A DNA stretch of 64,000 nucleotides from Leptotrichia wadei (lineage in GTDB: Bacteria > Fusobacteriota > Fusobacteriia > Fusobacteriales > Leptotrichiaceae). The stretch is taken from the NCBI RefSeq assembly GCF_007990445.1, contig NZ_AP019841.1, forward strand, positions 620,001-684,000, given 5' to 3'. Position numbers and translations under genes: made by a program. This document shows, piece after piece, positions 54,261-63,153 of the stretch; the stretch's first letter is position 1, and the number at the start of each line of letters is the position of its first letter. Under the pieces are notes generated by a model. The model was not told the origin of the DNA and searched no databases. It saw only the letters and a program-made list of their open reading frames with translations.

Positions 54261-54455
54261 GGCTAATCTCCTTAATTTATTAAGGAGTATATATGCCATG
54301 AGAACTGCATAAGTAGTAGCGTACTTATGTGAACGACGCTTCCCACTGTTGTGGGGTTTTAAAAACTTTAAAAATATTTAAAAATATTACTTTTTTTGAC
54401 AGATAAAATGTAGAATACATGGTATAATATCTCTGATGAAAGGGAGGTGATATCT

Positions 54456-55700
54456 ATGTATTTAACATTAAAACAACAGGTAAAACATCTTAGTAAAAAA
54501 GAGTTTAGGAATTTAAAATATTTGTGCCATATAGCTAAGAATTTAAAGAATCAGGCTATATACAATATTAGGCAATACTATTTTAAAAATAAAAAGTATT
54601 TAAGTTATAATGAAAACTATAAAATGCTTAAAAATAGTGAGAACTACAAGAAGTTAAATTCTAATATGGCTCAACAAATTCTGAAAGAAGTAGACGGAAG
54701 TTTCAAATCATTTTTTGGACTTTTAAAACTTGCTAAGAATGGACAATATAAGGGTAAAATAAAATTACCTAATTATCTTGATAAAGATGGTTTTACAACT
54801 CTTGTTATAGGTTTTGTTAGATTAAAAGATAATATGCTGATAGTTCCTTATTCAAATTCGTTTAAGAAAACTCATCAGGAAGTTAAAATTAAGCTGCCAC
54901 CAGTATTAAAAGTCAAGAAGATAAAAGAGATTAGAATAATACCAAAACAACATTCTAGGTACTTTGAAATTCAATATATTTATGAGGTAGAAGAAGTTCA
55001 AAGGGAATTAAATAAAGAAAATGCACTAGGAATTGATTTAGGTATAGATAATCTTTGTACTTGTGTAACTAATAATGGAGCTTCATTCATAATAGATGGT
55101 AGAAAATTGAAATCTATTAATCAATACTATAATAAGATGAATGCAAAATTACAAAGTATAAAAGATAAGCAAAACACTTCTCGAACAACATTAAGGCAAA
55201 AGAGAATAGCTAGAAAGAGAAATAATCGTATAGAAGATTATCTTTCGAAAGCAGCAAGAATGATAATAAATTATTGTCTTGATAACGATATAGGAAAACT
55301 AGTTTTAGGATATAATGAAGATTTTCAAAGAAATTCAAATATAGGAAATATAAATAATCAAAACTTTGTAAATATACCATATTGAAAATTAAGAGATAAA
55401 CTAATATATCTATGTAAACTATATGGAATAGAATTTAAGCTGCAAGAAGAAAGTTATACATCAAAAGCAAGTTTCTTTGATGGAGATGAAATTCCAATAT
55501 ATGATGAAGAAAATTTGCAAGAATATATATTTAGTGGAAAAAGAATAAAAAGAGGACTATATCAAACAAGCACAGGTAAACTCATAAATGCAGATTGTAA
55601 CGGAGCATTAAACATATTAAGAAAAAGTAAAGTTGTGGATTTAAGCGTCCTATACAATAGAGGTGAGCTGAACACGCCTAAAAGAATAAGGGTAGTGTAA
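54456..55700 (+). pseudogene. tnpB: tnpB of IStron copy 2, nonsense-mutated
   Basis: Nearly identical to the tnpB at 5064, from ATG 54456 (GGGAGGTGA upstream). A single G-to-T change turns the Gly codon of IPYGKLRDK into TGA at 55383-55385, so the product stops after 309 residues and loses the last RuvC Asp (NADCNGALNI, still encoded downstream). It cannot be an active nuclease unless the stop is read through. The copy would depend on TnpB from elsewhere. Confidence 0.88.
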
Positions 55701-55779
55701 AGCTATCAAACTTCTTAGAAAATTTTTAAATGTTTTTAAAGATTTTAGAACCCTGCGACTTTAGTCGTGGGAGGTTCAG

Positions 55780-56422
55780 GATAGAAAATTTTATAGAATC
55801 ATCAAAATATGCACAAAATTTGTTTAAAATTCAAAATGAAATTATACAAAATGTGAAGGATGAAAGTCTGGCGGAAAATGTGCCGATTATTACAGATGAA
55901 GTGCTGAATTATATGATTTTTACGGCTAAAAATATGAAGGCTGGGAATATTTTGGAAATTGGAACGGCAACAGGATATTCTGGGCTATTTTTGGCACGGG
56001 TTGCTAATGAAAATGGCGGTTTTTTGACAACGATGGAAATTGATGAAAAACGTTATGGAAAAGCTGTGGAAAATTTTAAGAAATTGGGATTGTTTGAGAA
56101 GAATAGAATGATTTTGGGTGATGCTTTGAAGGAAATTCCAAGGCTTGATAAGGGTATAAAATATGATTTTATTTTTATTGATGCATCGAAGGGGCAATAT
56201 TTGAAGTTTTTTGAGATGAGTTATGAACTTCTCAATGAAAATGGAATTATTTTTATTGATAATCTGATGTTTCGTGGACTTGTAGCAGTAAAAAAAGAAG
56301 AAATTCCAAAAAGATATAAGACTATTGTAAAAAGGTTAAAAGAATTTATAGAAAAGTTAAATGAAGAATATAATTTTGTGCTGCTGCCGTTTGGAGATGG
56401 AGTTGGGATAGTAAAAAAATAA
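55780..56422 (+). CDS. O-methyltransferase (class I), start codon split by IStron
   Basis: About 214 residues after joining A53844-T53845 to G55780, giving ATG with AAAGG 7 nt upstream. SAM-binding fold: LEIGTATGYSGLFLARV (motif I), FLTTMEIDEKRYGKAVENF, YDFIFIDASKGQYLKFFEM and GIIFIDNLMFRGLVA, typical of the TrmR/YrrM or catechol O-methyltransferase group. YrrM-like enzymes methylate a wobble uridine modification in tRNA; which substrate applies here is not known. Without splicing, translation could start at an in-frame ATG (55730) inside the element, adding 17 residues, but no ribosome-binding site is seen there. Confidence 0.85.
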
Positions 56423-56592
56423 GTTTTGCTTGACCTGTTTGGCAACTGTAAATATGATTAGATTTATTGTTTGAGAAATTAAGGTTTCTTGTAAAAAATG
56501 AAAATATTAAGTTGTTGAATATATTTTATTTGATGTTAAAACAGCTGAAACATAGAATTTTATGAAGAGGCAGGAAAGAGAAGTGAGAGAAG

Positions 56593-57336
56593 ATGAAATT
56601 TCTTTTGTATAATATTCGATATGGAACTGGAAAGTATTTGAATCAGCCATTTAAGCATATACGGGGATATTTGGGACATTCTGTAAAGCATATTTATCGG
56701 ATTGGGAAATTTATTAATAGGTATAAGCCTGATCTTGTGGGGCTTGTGGAAGTAGATCTTGGATCATTTCGGATGTATAGCAGAAATCAGGCTACGCTTC
56801 TTGGGAGAATTACGAGAAATAATAATGTTTATCAGTATAAATATGAGGAAGATTCACAGTATATGAAATTTCCAATGGTTAGAAAACAGGGAAATGCCTT
56901 ACTTTCCAAAAATCCAATTTTAAGGGAGGAATTTCATTATTTGGATATTGGAATGAAAAAATTGATTATTGAAGTGGAAACAGAGGATGTGATTGTGTTT
57001 CTTGTACATTTGGCACTAGGTGGAAAAACACGGCAAAAGCAGATTGTACAGCTTTATGATCTTGTAAAAAATTGCAAAAAGCCAGTTATTGTAGCTGGTG
57101 ATTTTAATGTCTTTTGGGGTGAGGAGGAAATTGAGATGTTTTTACAGGCTTCTGACTTGAAAAATATAAATACAAGAAAGGATCCAACTTTTCCGAGCTG
57201 GAATCCGAAGCGGGAGCTTGATTTTATACTTTGCTCAAAGGAAATAAAAGTTAATAGTTATGAAGTGATACAAACTCAACTTTCAGATCATCTGCCAATA
57301 TTAATTGACTTTGATATTGTTCATAATCATTCATAA
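56593..57336 (+). CDS. Endonuclease/exonuclease/phosphatase-family protein
   Basis: A 247-residue EEP-fold phosphodiesterase. LLYNIRYGTGKYL at the N-terminus (Asn), GLVEVDLGSFR with the metal-binding Glu (about 52), VIVAGDFNVFWG with Asp-x-Asn, LDFILCSKEI and SDHLPILIDF with the terminal Asp-His pair. Such enzymes cut phosphodiesters in nucleic acids, phospholipids or inositol phosphates; the substrate is not predictable. No signal peptide, so cytoplasmic. Monocistronic. Confidence 0.85.
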   Translation: MKFLLYNIRYGTGKYLNQPFKHIRGYLGHSVKHIYRIGKFINRYKPDLVGLVEVDLGSFRMYSRNQATLLGRITRNNNVYQYKYEEDSQYMKFPMVRKQGNALLSKNPILREEFHYLDIGMKKLIIEVETEDVIVFLVHLALGGKTRQKQIVQLYDLVKNCKKPVIVAGDFNVFWGEEEIEMFLQASDLKNINTRKDPTFPSWNPKRELDFILCSKEIKVNSYEVIQTQLSDHLPILIDFDIVHNHS

Positions 57337-57392
57337 AAATCAAATCATTAATTTTATTAATGAAACTATAAAAAACTTATATATTTAACATA

Positions 57393-57421
57393 TTGATTTT
57401 TTATAATTTTTTTGCTATAAT
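57393..57421 (+). promoter_or_regulatory. Arginine operon promoter
   Basis: TTGATT (57393-57398), 17-nt spacer, TATAAT (57416-57421), followed by a leader of about 270 nt before argC. Confidence 0.85.
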
Positions 57422-57465
57422 AAATTTATCAAAAGATAAATAAAAAATAATCAGGAGGAAGTATT

Positions 57466-57534
57466 ATGAAAATGATAAGAAGGATAAGGGATAATAGAAT
57501 AGCTGCACAATTTAATTATAAGCCCTTGTCTTAG
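57466..57534 (+). CDS. Arg-rich leader peptide of the arg operon
   Basis: A 22-codon ORF with AGGAGGAA 5 nt before its ATG. The peptide begins MKMIRRIRDNRIAAQ and has four Arg codons within positions 5-11, all rare-type AGA/AGG. A terminator lies 107 nt further on, before argC. This is the standard make-up of an amino-acid attenuator (as for trp, his and leu), here for arginine. That it is translated is inferred from the ribosome-binding site. Confidence 0.75.
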   Translation: MKMIRRIRDNRIAAQFNYKPLS

Positions 57535-57584
57535 GTATATAATCATTTTTATAATGAATTTCTATTTTAATAAAAATAATTTTT

Positions 57585-57670
57585 GCCAATGACTTTTGGG
57601 TTGTTGGCTCTTTGTTTTTGTATACAAATATAATTTATTTAGAGCCTTTTAGGAAGGCTCTTTTATTTTT
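57585..57670 (+). terminator. Attenuator: terminator with alternative helices
   Basis: Terminator: AGAGCCTT (57641-57648) with AAGGCTCT (57654-57661) and a T-run. Antiterminator: GGCTCT (57606-57611) can pair with AGAGCC (57641-57646) and so prevent the terminator. A competing helix GCCAA (57585-57589)/TTGGC (57604-57608) would block the antiterminator. These are mutually exclusive. The exact coupling to ribosome stalling on the Arg codons, about 60-110 nt upstream, is not worked out. Confidence 0.75.
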
Positions 57671-57698
57671 AAAAGATATTTTAAGGAGATGATTTTAT

Positions 57699-58748
57699 AT
57701 GATAAAAGCTGGTATTATTGGAGCAACAGGATATGCTGGACAGCAGTTGGTTTGGATATTAAATAATCATAAGGAAGTGGAACTTGAATTTATTTCATCA
57801 CATTCAAATACTGGGGAAGATATGGGAAATGTGTATGAAAATTATAAAAAATATTTTAAGAAAGAATTAATTTCTTTGGAAGAAGCTGAAGAAAATTTTA
57901 AAAATATTGATGCATTATTTTTGGCATTGCCACATGGATTATCTGAAAAAATAACAAAAAAGGCACTTGAAAATGATGTGAAAGTCTTTGATTTGGGAGC
58001 GGATTTTAGATTGGATGATTCAGAAATTTATGAAAAATGGTACAAAGTGAAACATAATTATCCAGAAATCAATAAAAATGCAGTTTATGGACTTCCAGAA
58101 ATTCACAAAGAAGAAATTAAAAATACGAAGGTCGTGGCTTCACCTGGATGTTATCCCACTTCTGCTATTTTAGGCGTGGCACCGTTACTAAAAAATGGGC
58201 TTGTTGATACGAAAAAAATTATTGTTGATTCAAAATCGGGAGTTTCAGGGGCTGGAAGAAGTGCTAAATTGGATTTAATTTATGCTGAAGTTAATGAGAA
58301 TTTTAAGGCTTATAATATTTTGAAACATAGACACACACCTGAAATAAAGCAAGAAATGGATAAATTATCGAATGGGAATATTAATTTAGTATTTACTCCG
58401 CATTTATTGCCGATAAATAGAGGGATTCTTTCGACAATTTATTTGGATGTGAAGGATGAATTTAAGGAAAGTTTGACAGAAGAAAAAATTTATGAAATTT
58501 ATAATGAATTTTATAAAAATGAGTATTTTGTGAGAGTTACTGAAAATTTGCCAGAGATAAAAAATGTGAAAAATAGTAATATTTGTGAAATTGGGGTTCG
58601 ATATGACAAGGAATTTGGGAACATCGTTGTCGTGTCGGCGATTGATAATTTGATAAAAGGTGCTGGTGGACAGGCGGTTCAGAGTATGAACATTTTATTT
58701 GGATTTGATGAAAATGAAGGATTAGAATTTTTATCGATGTATTTATAA
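57699..58748 (+). CDS. argC: N-acetyl-gamma-glutamyl-phosphate reductase
   Basis: A 349-residue enzyme of the third step of arginine synthesis (NADPH-dependent reduction of acetylglutamyl phosphate to the semialdehyde). NADP site GIIGATGYAGQQLVWIL at the N-terminus, catalytic Cys in VASPGCYPTSAILGVAP (about 152), KSGVSGAGR and HRHTPEI with the catalytic His. First structural gene after the attenuator; AAGGAGATG lies before the ATG. Confidence 0.96.
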   Translation: MIKAGIIGATGYAGQQLVWILNNHKEVELEFISSHSNTGEDMGNVYENYKKYFKKELISLEEAEENFKNIDALFLALPHGLSEKITKKALENDVKVFDLGADFRLDDSEIYEKWYKVKHNYPEINKNAVYGLPEIHKEEIKNTKVVASPGCYPTSAILGVAPLLKNGLVDTKKIIVDSKSGVSGAGRSAKLDLIYAEVNENFKAYNILKHRHTPEIKQEMDKLSNGNINLVFTPHLLPINRGILSTIYLDVKDEFKESLTEEKIYEIYNEFYKNEYFVRVTENLPEIKNVKNSNICEIGVRYDKEFGNIVVVSAIDNLIKGAGGQAVQSMNILFGFDENEGLEFLSMYL

Positions 58749-58808
58749 AAATATTTTGTTAATAAGATTTTATTAATAGAATTTTACAGATAAAAAAGAA
58801 AGGAGCGT

Positions 58809-60083
58809 GTGATTCATAATTTTTATAAAATTATTAAAAATTATTTATCATACAAAAGTTATATGAAAATAATAGAAAATGGAACAATTACTGATGTTAA
58901 AGGAATTAAAGTGACTGGAATATCAGCAAAATTGAAAAAAAGTGGAAAAAAAGATATGGCTTTGATTTATAGTGAGGAAAAGGCGGTTTCAGCTGCGGTT
59001 TTTACAAAAAATTTGGCAAAGGCTGCACCAATTATTTTGGATATTGAGCATGTAAAAAATAATAATACACAAGCGATTATTGTAAATAGTGGAAATGCAA
59101 ATTCTTGTACGGGGGATACTGGACTTGCGAATGCGAAAAAAATGACCGAGATCGTTGCAAATAAATTAGGATTGAGTGCTGAGGAAGTTTTAGTTCAGTC
59201 CACTGGAATTATCGGAGTTCAACTTGATATGGAAAAAATTGAAAACGGAATTAATCAAGTAGTGGAAAATTTGTCAGAAGATGGCGGAATTGATGCGGCT
59301 ACTGCGATTATGACTACTGACACCTTTGTTAAGCAGATTTGCTTAGAAATTGAGATTACTGGGAAAAAGGTAAAAGTAGCTGGAATATGTAAAGGTTCTG
59401 GAATGATTCATCCAAATATGGCGACAATGCTTTCATTTACTGTAACTGATGTAAATATTGAAAAATCTTTGTTGCAAAAAATGTTTTCTGAAATTGCTGA
59501 CAACACTTTCAATATGATTTCAGTTGACGGAGATACAAGCACAAACGATATGGCTTGCGTTTTGGCGAATGGACTTGCAGGGAATGAAAAAATTGTTGAT
59601 GAAAATTCAGCTGGATATGAAGAGTTTAAAAAGGCGTTATATAAAGTGAATGAAGAATTGGCTAAATTAATTGCGAAAGATGGAGAAGGTGCAACAAAAT
59701 TGATTCAAGTTACAACAAATGGAGCTAAAACGCTAAAAGATGCAAAAAAAGTTTCAAAATCAGTTATCACTTCAAGTCTTTTTAAAGCGGCAGTTTTTGG
59801 TGGCGACCCAAATTGGGGAAGAATTTTGTGTGCGGTTGGATATTCAGAAGCTGATTTGATGATTGATAAAGTTAATATTTTCTTAAAAGCTGGAAATGAT
59901 ATGGTTCAAGTTGCGAAAAATGGGATGGCACAGGATTTTGATATTCCAAAAGCTGAGAAAATTTTAAAGGCTGAAACCGTTGAAATAATTATTGAATTAA
60001 ATGATGGAGAGTTTGAAGCGACTGCTTGGGGATGTGACTTGAGTTATGATTATGTGAAAATTAATGCGGAGTATCATACTTAA
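58809..60083 (+). CDS. argJ: Bifunctional ornithine acetyltransferase/N-acetylglutamate synthase
   Basis: ArgJ moves the acetyl group from acetylornithine to glutamate, making the pathway cyclic. The precursor self-cleaves at the KGSGMIHPNMATML site: Thr nucleophile in MATML. Further motifs: GNANSCTGDTGL, VQSTGIIGVQLDM, DGDTSTNDMA and FGGDPNWGRILCAVGYS. GTG 58809 follows AGGAG closely but adds an 18-residue extension; ATG 58863 (MKIIENGTITDV) matches the usual ArgJ start but has no visible ribosome-binding site. A cyclic route explains the lack of argA and argE here. Confidence 0.95.
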   Translation: MIHNFYKIIKNYLSYKSYMKIIENGTITDVKGIKVTGISAKLKKSGKKDMALIYSEEKAVSAAVFTKNLAKAAPIILDIEHVKNNNTQAIIVNSGNANSCTGDTGLANAKKMTEIVANKLGLSAEEVLVQSTGIIGVQLDMEKIENGINQVVENLSEDGGIDAATAIMTTDTFVKQICLEIEITGKKVKVAGICKGSGMIHPNMATMLSFTVTDVNIEKSLLQKMFSEIADNTFNMISVDGDTSTNDMACVLANGLAGNEKIVDENSAGYEEFKKALYKVNEELAKLIAKDGEGATKLIQVTTNGAKTLKDAKKVSKSVITSSLFKAAVFGGDPNWGRILCAVGYSEADLMIDKVNIFLKAGNDMVQVAKNGMAQDFDIPKAEKILKAETVEIIIELNDGEFEATAWGCDLSYDYVKINAEYHT

Positions 60084-60225
60084 TAATTTTTAAAATAAAT
60101 TTATGATTTTAAGAATTTTTTGTTAGTAAATTTTTCAAGATAATTTTTTAAAAGAATTATTTATAAAATTAAATTTTTAAAAAACTAAAAAAATAAGAAA
60201 AATTTTAATAAAAGAAAGGGAAAAT

Positions 60226-61116
60226 ATGATTTCAAATTTAGATAAAGCGAAAATTTTAGTAAAGGCGTTGCCTTTTATAAAAAAATATCATAATAAAACG
60301 ATTGTTATTAAATATGGCGGAAGTGCGATGGTTAATCCTGTTGCTCGGGAACAGTTCATTCAAGATGTGGTTCTTATGAAATATGTTGGAATAAATCCTG
60401 TGATTGTGCATGGTGGAGGGCCTGAAATAAACGAGATGCTTCAAAAAATTGGAAAAGAAAGCAAATTTATTGCAGGAAATCGTGTGACTGATGAAGAAAC
60501 GATGGAAATCGTGGAAATGGTTCTTTCTGGAAAAGTTAATAAAGGAATTGTGTCAGACATCAATAAATATGGCGGAAAAGCTGTTGGTCTTAGTGGAAAA
60601 GATGGAAATATGGTTTTTGTTGAGAAGAAGTTTGTTGAAGTTGATGGAGAAAAGGTTGATATTGGATTTGTCGGAGAGATTAAGGAAATTAATACGGAAG
60701 TTATAAAATTATTGGAGTCGAATGATACGATTCCTGTGATTTCTTCAATTGGAGTTGACAAAAATGGTCAGACATACAATATTAATGCAGATTATGTGGC
60801 AGGTGCAATTGCTGGAAAATTACAGGCTGACAGACTGATATTTTTGACAGATGTTGATGGAATTTTGCTTGACTATAACAATAAACAGACGCTTATTGAT
60901 GAAATCGATGTGGAAAAAGTGAACGATTTAATCGAGCGAGGAATTATTAGCGGCGGAATGTTGCCAAAAGTTACGACTTGCTTGAATGCAATTGAAAATG
61001 GTGTGGAAAATGTTGTTATTCTAAATGGTAAATTGGAACATTCTGTAATTCTTGAGTTGTTTACAGTCGAAGGGGCTGGAACATTAATTAAGAAAGATGC
61101 AAATTTAGAGGATTAA
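60226..61116 (+). CDS. argB: Acetylglutamate kinase
   Basis: A 296-residue amino-acid kinase that phosphorylates N-acetylglutamate. IVIKYGGSAM at the N-terminus, VHGGGPEINEMLQKIG (substrate loop), FLTDVDGILLD, GGMLPKVTTCLNAIE and a terminal EGAGTLI. An N-terminal helix (MISNLDKAKILVKALPFIKKYH, about 20 residues) is typical of the hexameric, arginine-inhibited form, so feedback control by arginine is likely. Follows argJ by 142 nt. Confidence 0.95.
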   Translation: MISNLDKAKILVKALPFIKKYHNKTIVIKYGGSAMVNPVAREQFIQDVVLMKYVGINPVIVHGGGPEINEMLQKIGKESKFIAGNRVTDEETMEIVEMVLSGKVNKGIVSDINKYGGKAVGLSGKDGNMVFVEKKFVEVDGEKVDIGFVGEIKEINTEVIKLLESNDTIPVISSIGVDKNGQTYNINADYVAGAIAGKLQADRLIFLTDVDGILLDYNNKQTLIDEIDVEKVNDLIERGIISGGMLPKVTTCLNAIENGVENVVILNGKLEHSVILELFTVEGAGTLIKKDANLED

Positions 61117-61231
61117 AATTATTTGAAAAAAGAAAATATCTTAAAAGTAAAAATATTTTATAAAAATTTTGAAATTAAAAACTAGAAGATTGTCGAATAT
61201 TTTCTAAAAAAATTAAGAAAGAAGTGATTTA

Positions 61232-62425
61232 ATGTTATTAAATGTATATAGCCGTTATAATAAAATTTTTGAAAAAGGAAAAGGAACATATATTTACGAT
61301 AATGAAGGAAATGAATATTTAGATTTTGTGTCGGGAATTTCAGTAAATTGCTTGGGACACGCAAGTCCTGTGATTACAAAGGCTTTAACGGAGCAAAGTC
61401 AGAAATTGGTGCATATTTCTAATTTGTATTACAGTCAACCACAATTGGATTTGGCTAATAAACTTACGGAAAATAGTAAAATGGAAAGCGTTTTTTTTAC
61501 AAACAGTGGAACTGAAGCGATTGAGTTAGCTTTAAAAATTGCTCGAAAATATGGGAATAATTTGTCATACGATGAAAATGGAAATAAAATTGCTGATAAA
61601 ACAGAAATAATTTATATGAAAAATTCCTTTCATGGAAGAAGTACTGGAGCGTTGGCAGTCACTGGTCAGCCAAAATATCAAAAACCGTTTGAGCCATTGA
61701 TGAAAAATGTTACAGAATGTAATTTTAACGATGTCGAAGATTTAAAAGTAAAAGTAAGTGAAAAAACTGCTGCTATTATTTTGGAGCCAATTCAGGGAGA
61801 AAGCGGACTTGAAAGTGCTACTTCTGAATTTATGGAAGCTATAAAAGAATTGAGTGAAAAATATAATACACTTGTGATTTTTGACGAAATTCAATGCGGA
61901 ATGGGAAGAACTGGAAAATTATTTGCCTATGAAAATTTTGATTTAGTTCCAGATATAGTTACAATTGCAAAATCACTTGGTGGCGGAGTTCCAATCGGAG
62001 CTTGTTTGACAAAAGGAAAAGCAAATGACGTGCTAGTTCCTGGCGACCACGGTTCAACTTACGGAGGAAATCCTTTGGTTTGTGCCGTTGCAAATGCTGT
62101 TTTACATGAATTAATTGACAACAAATTAATTGAAAAAAATGTTGTGGAAAAAGGTCAGTATTCTGTGGAAAAATTGGAAAAATTAAAGGGAAAATTTGAT
62201 TTTATCGAAGAAATTCGTGGAAAAGGACTTCTTTTGGGAATAAAATTTGATGAGAAAAAAGTTTTGGCAAAAGACGTTGTTTTAAAAGCACTAGAAAATG
62301 GATTGTTACTAGTTGGAGCTGGAAATAATGTTGTGAGATTTTTTCCACCATTTAACGTAATAAACGATGAAATTAACAAAGCTGTTTCAATTTTGGAAAA
62401 AGTTTTTGAAAAAATTTCTTTTTAG
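61232..62425 (+). CDS. argD: Acetylornithine aminotransferase
   Basis: A 397-residue class III PLP aminotransferase that makes acetylornithine. VFFTNSGTEAIELALKIARKY, NSFHGRSTGALAVTGQ, LEPIQGESG, VIFDEIQCGMGRTGKLFAYE and the PLP-lysine in TIAKSLGGGVPIGA (about 247); HGSTYGGNPLVCAV. Could also accept succinyldiaminopimelate, as ArgD often does. Position between argB and argF supports arginine synthesis. Confidence 0.95.
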   Translation: MLLNVYSRYNKIFEKGKGTYIYDNEGNEYLDFVSGISVNCLGHASPVITKALTEQSQKLVHISNLYYSQPQLDLANKLTENSKMESVFFTNSGTEAIELALKIARKYGNNLSYDENGNKIADKTEIIYMKNSFHGRSTGALAVTGQPKYQKPFEPLMKNVTECNFNDVEDLKVKVSEKTAAIILEPIQGESGLESATSEFMEAIKELSEKYNTLVIFDEIQCGMGRTGKLFAYENFDLVPDIVTIAKSLGGGVPIGACLTKGKANDVLVPGDHGSTYGGNPLVCAVANAVLHELIDNKLIEKNVVEKGQYSVEKLEKLKGKFDFIEEIRGKGLLLGIKFDEKKVLAKDVVLKALENGLLLVGAGNNVVRFFPPFNVINDEINKAVSILEKVFEKISF

Positions 62426-62514
62426 TAATTGCAAATTATAATTGTAAATTAAAAATTATTAAGGTAAAATTATACTGAAAGAACGAAAAAATTGAGAGTT
62501 AAAGGGAGATTTTT

Positions 62515-63057
62515 ATGAAAACCTTTAGAAAAATTGTGATACTTTTTCTTTTGGTAAGTTTGATGAATTTTGGTGCGTCGAATATTGAAGGAAAAATTGC
62601 TCAGATTAGGAAAGATTTTGCAAGTACTAATGCTGTGAAAAATTATGTTATTAAGGAAGTTGAAGATTCAGAGCAAAGTACAGATGGTGGCGTTGTGAAA
62701 TATTTTTCGCAAAATGGAATTGTTAAAAAAATTGTGGTTGAACATTTTGGAGAAAGTTGGAATAGTTTGACAGAATATTATTTAAAAAATGGAAAAGTTT
62801 ATTTTATTTTTGATAAAGCTGAAAAATATAATGTGCCATATTATGTGGATTCTAAATGGTATAAAGAAAATAAGCTAAAAAATGGAGAAGTTTTTGATAA
62901 AAGAAAGTCAAAATTTTTTGAACAACGATATTATTTTGATGAAAATGAAAAATTAATTCGGTATATTGGTGAGAATAAAAAAATTGTTGAGAATGGACAA
63001 AAATTGAAGGAAATTGAGAAAGAAATATTGAAAGAATATTATAGAATAAAAAATTAA
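62515..63057 (+). CDS. Secreted protein of unknown function in the arg operon
   Basis: A 180-residue protein with a signal peptide (MKTFRKIVILFLLVSLMNFGAS). The mature part has Gly/Asn-Gly strand repeats (VKYFSQNGIVKKIVVEHFGES, YYLKNGKVYFIFDKAEKYN, KRKSKFFEQRYYFDENEKLIRYI split as needed), recalling MORN-like or antitoxin-repeat proteins seen on the surface. It sits between argD and argF, in the same direction, 89 nt after argD with GGGAG before the ATG. Nothing suggests a role in arginine synthesis. Confidence 0.65.
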   Translation: MKTFRKIVILFLLVSLMNFGASNIEGKIAQIRKDFASTNAVKNYVIKEVEDSEQSTDGGVVKYFSQNGIVKKIVVEHFGESWNSLTEYYLKNGKVYFIFDKAEKYNVPYYVDSKWYKENKLKNGEVFDKRKSKFFEQRYYFDENEKLIRYIGENKKIVENGQKLKEIEKEILKEYYRIKN

Positions 63058-63094
63058 TATCGAGTTACAAATAAAAATTGGAAAAATTAAATAA

Positions 63095-63119
63095 TAGCAA
63101 GGGACAGAATCTCTTGCTA
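63095..63119. repeat. Short palindromic repeat before argF
   Basis: TAGCAAG...CTTGCTA with GA/TC inside: an inverted repeat of the family at 15957, 16330 and 33787. It may fold in the arg transcript but lacks a T-run, so it is not a terminator. Confidence 0.5.
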
Positions 63120-63153
63120 CAATATGATAAAAAATAAAAATTAAGGAGAAATT

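Larger units (their letters stand above)
53846..55779 (+). mobile_element. IStron copy 2 (group I intron + broken tnpB)
   Basis: 1934 bp, closely similar to copy 1 at 4480-6390: same left end TAAATAGTGCAA, intron core, tnpB and right-end hairpin GAACC (55748-55752)/GGTTC (55773-55777). It follows TTTAT (53841-53845). It differs by base changes throughout, a short insertion after the intron core (about 54256-54310), and a nonsense mutation in tnpB. It splits the start codon of the O-methyltransferase gene: AT (53844-53845) on the left and G (55780) on the right. Confidence 0.9.
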
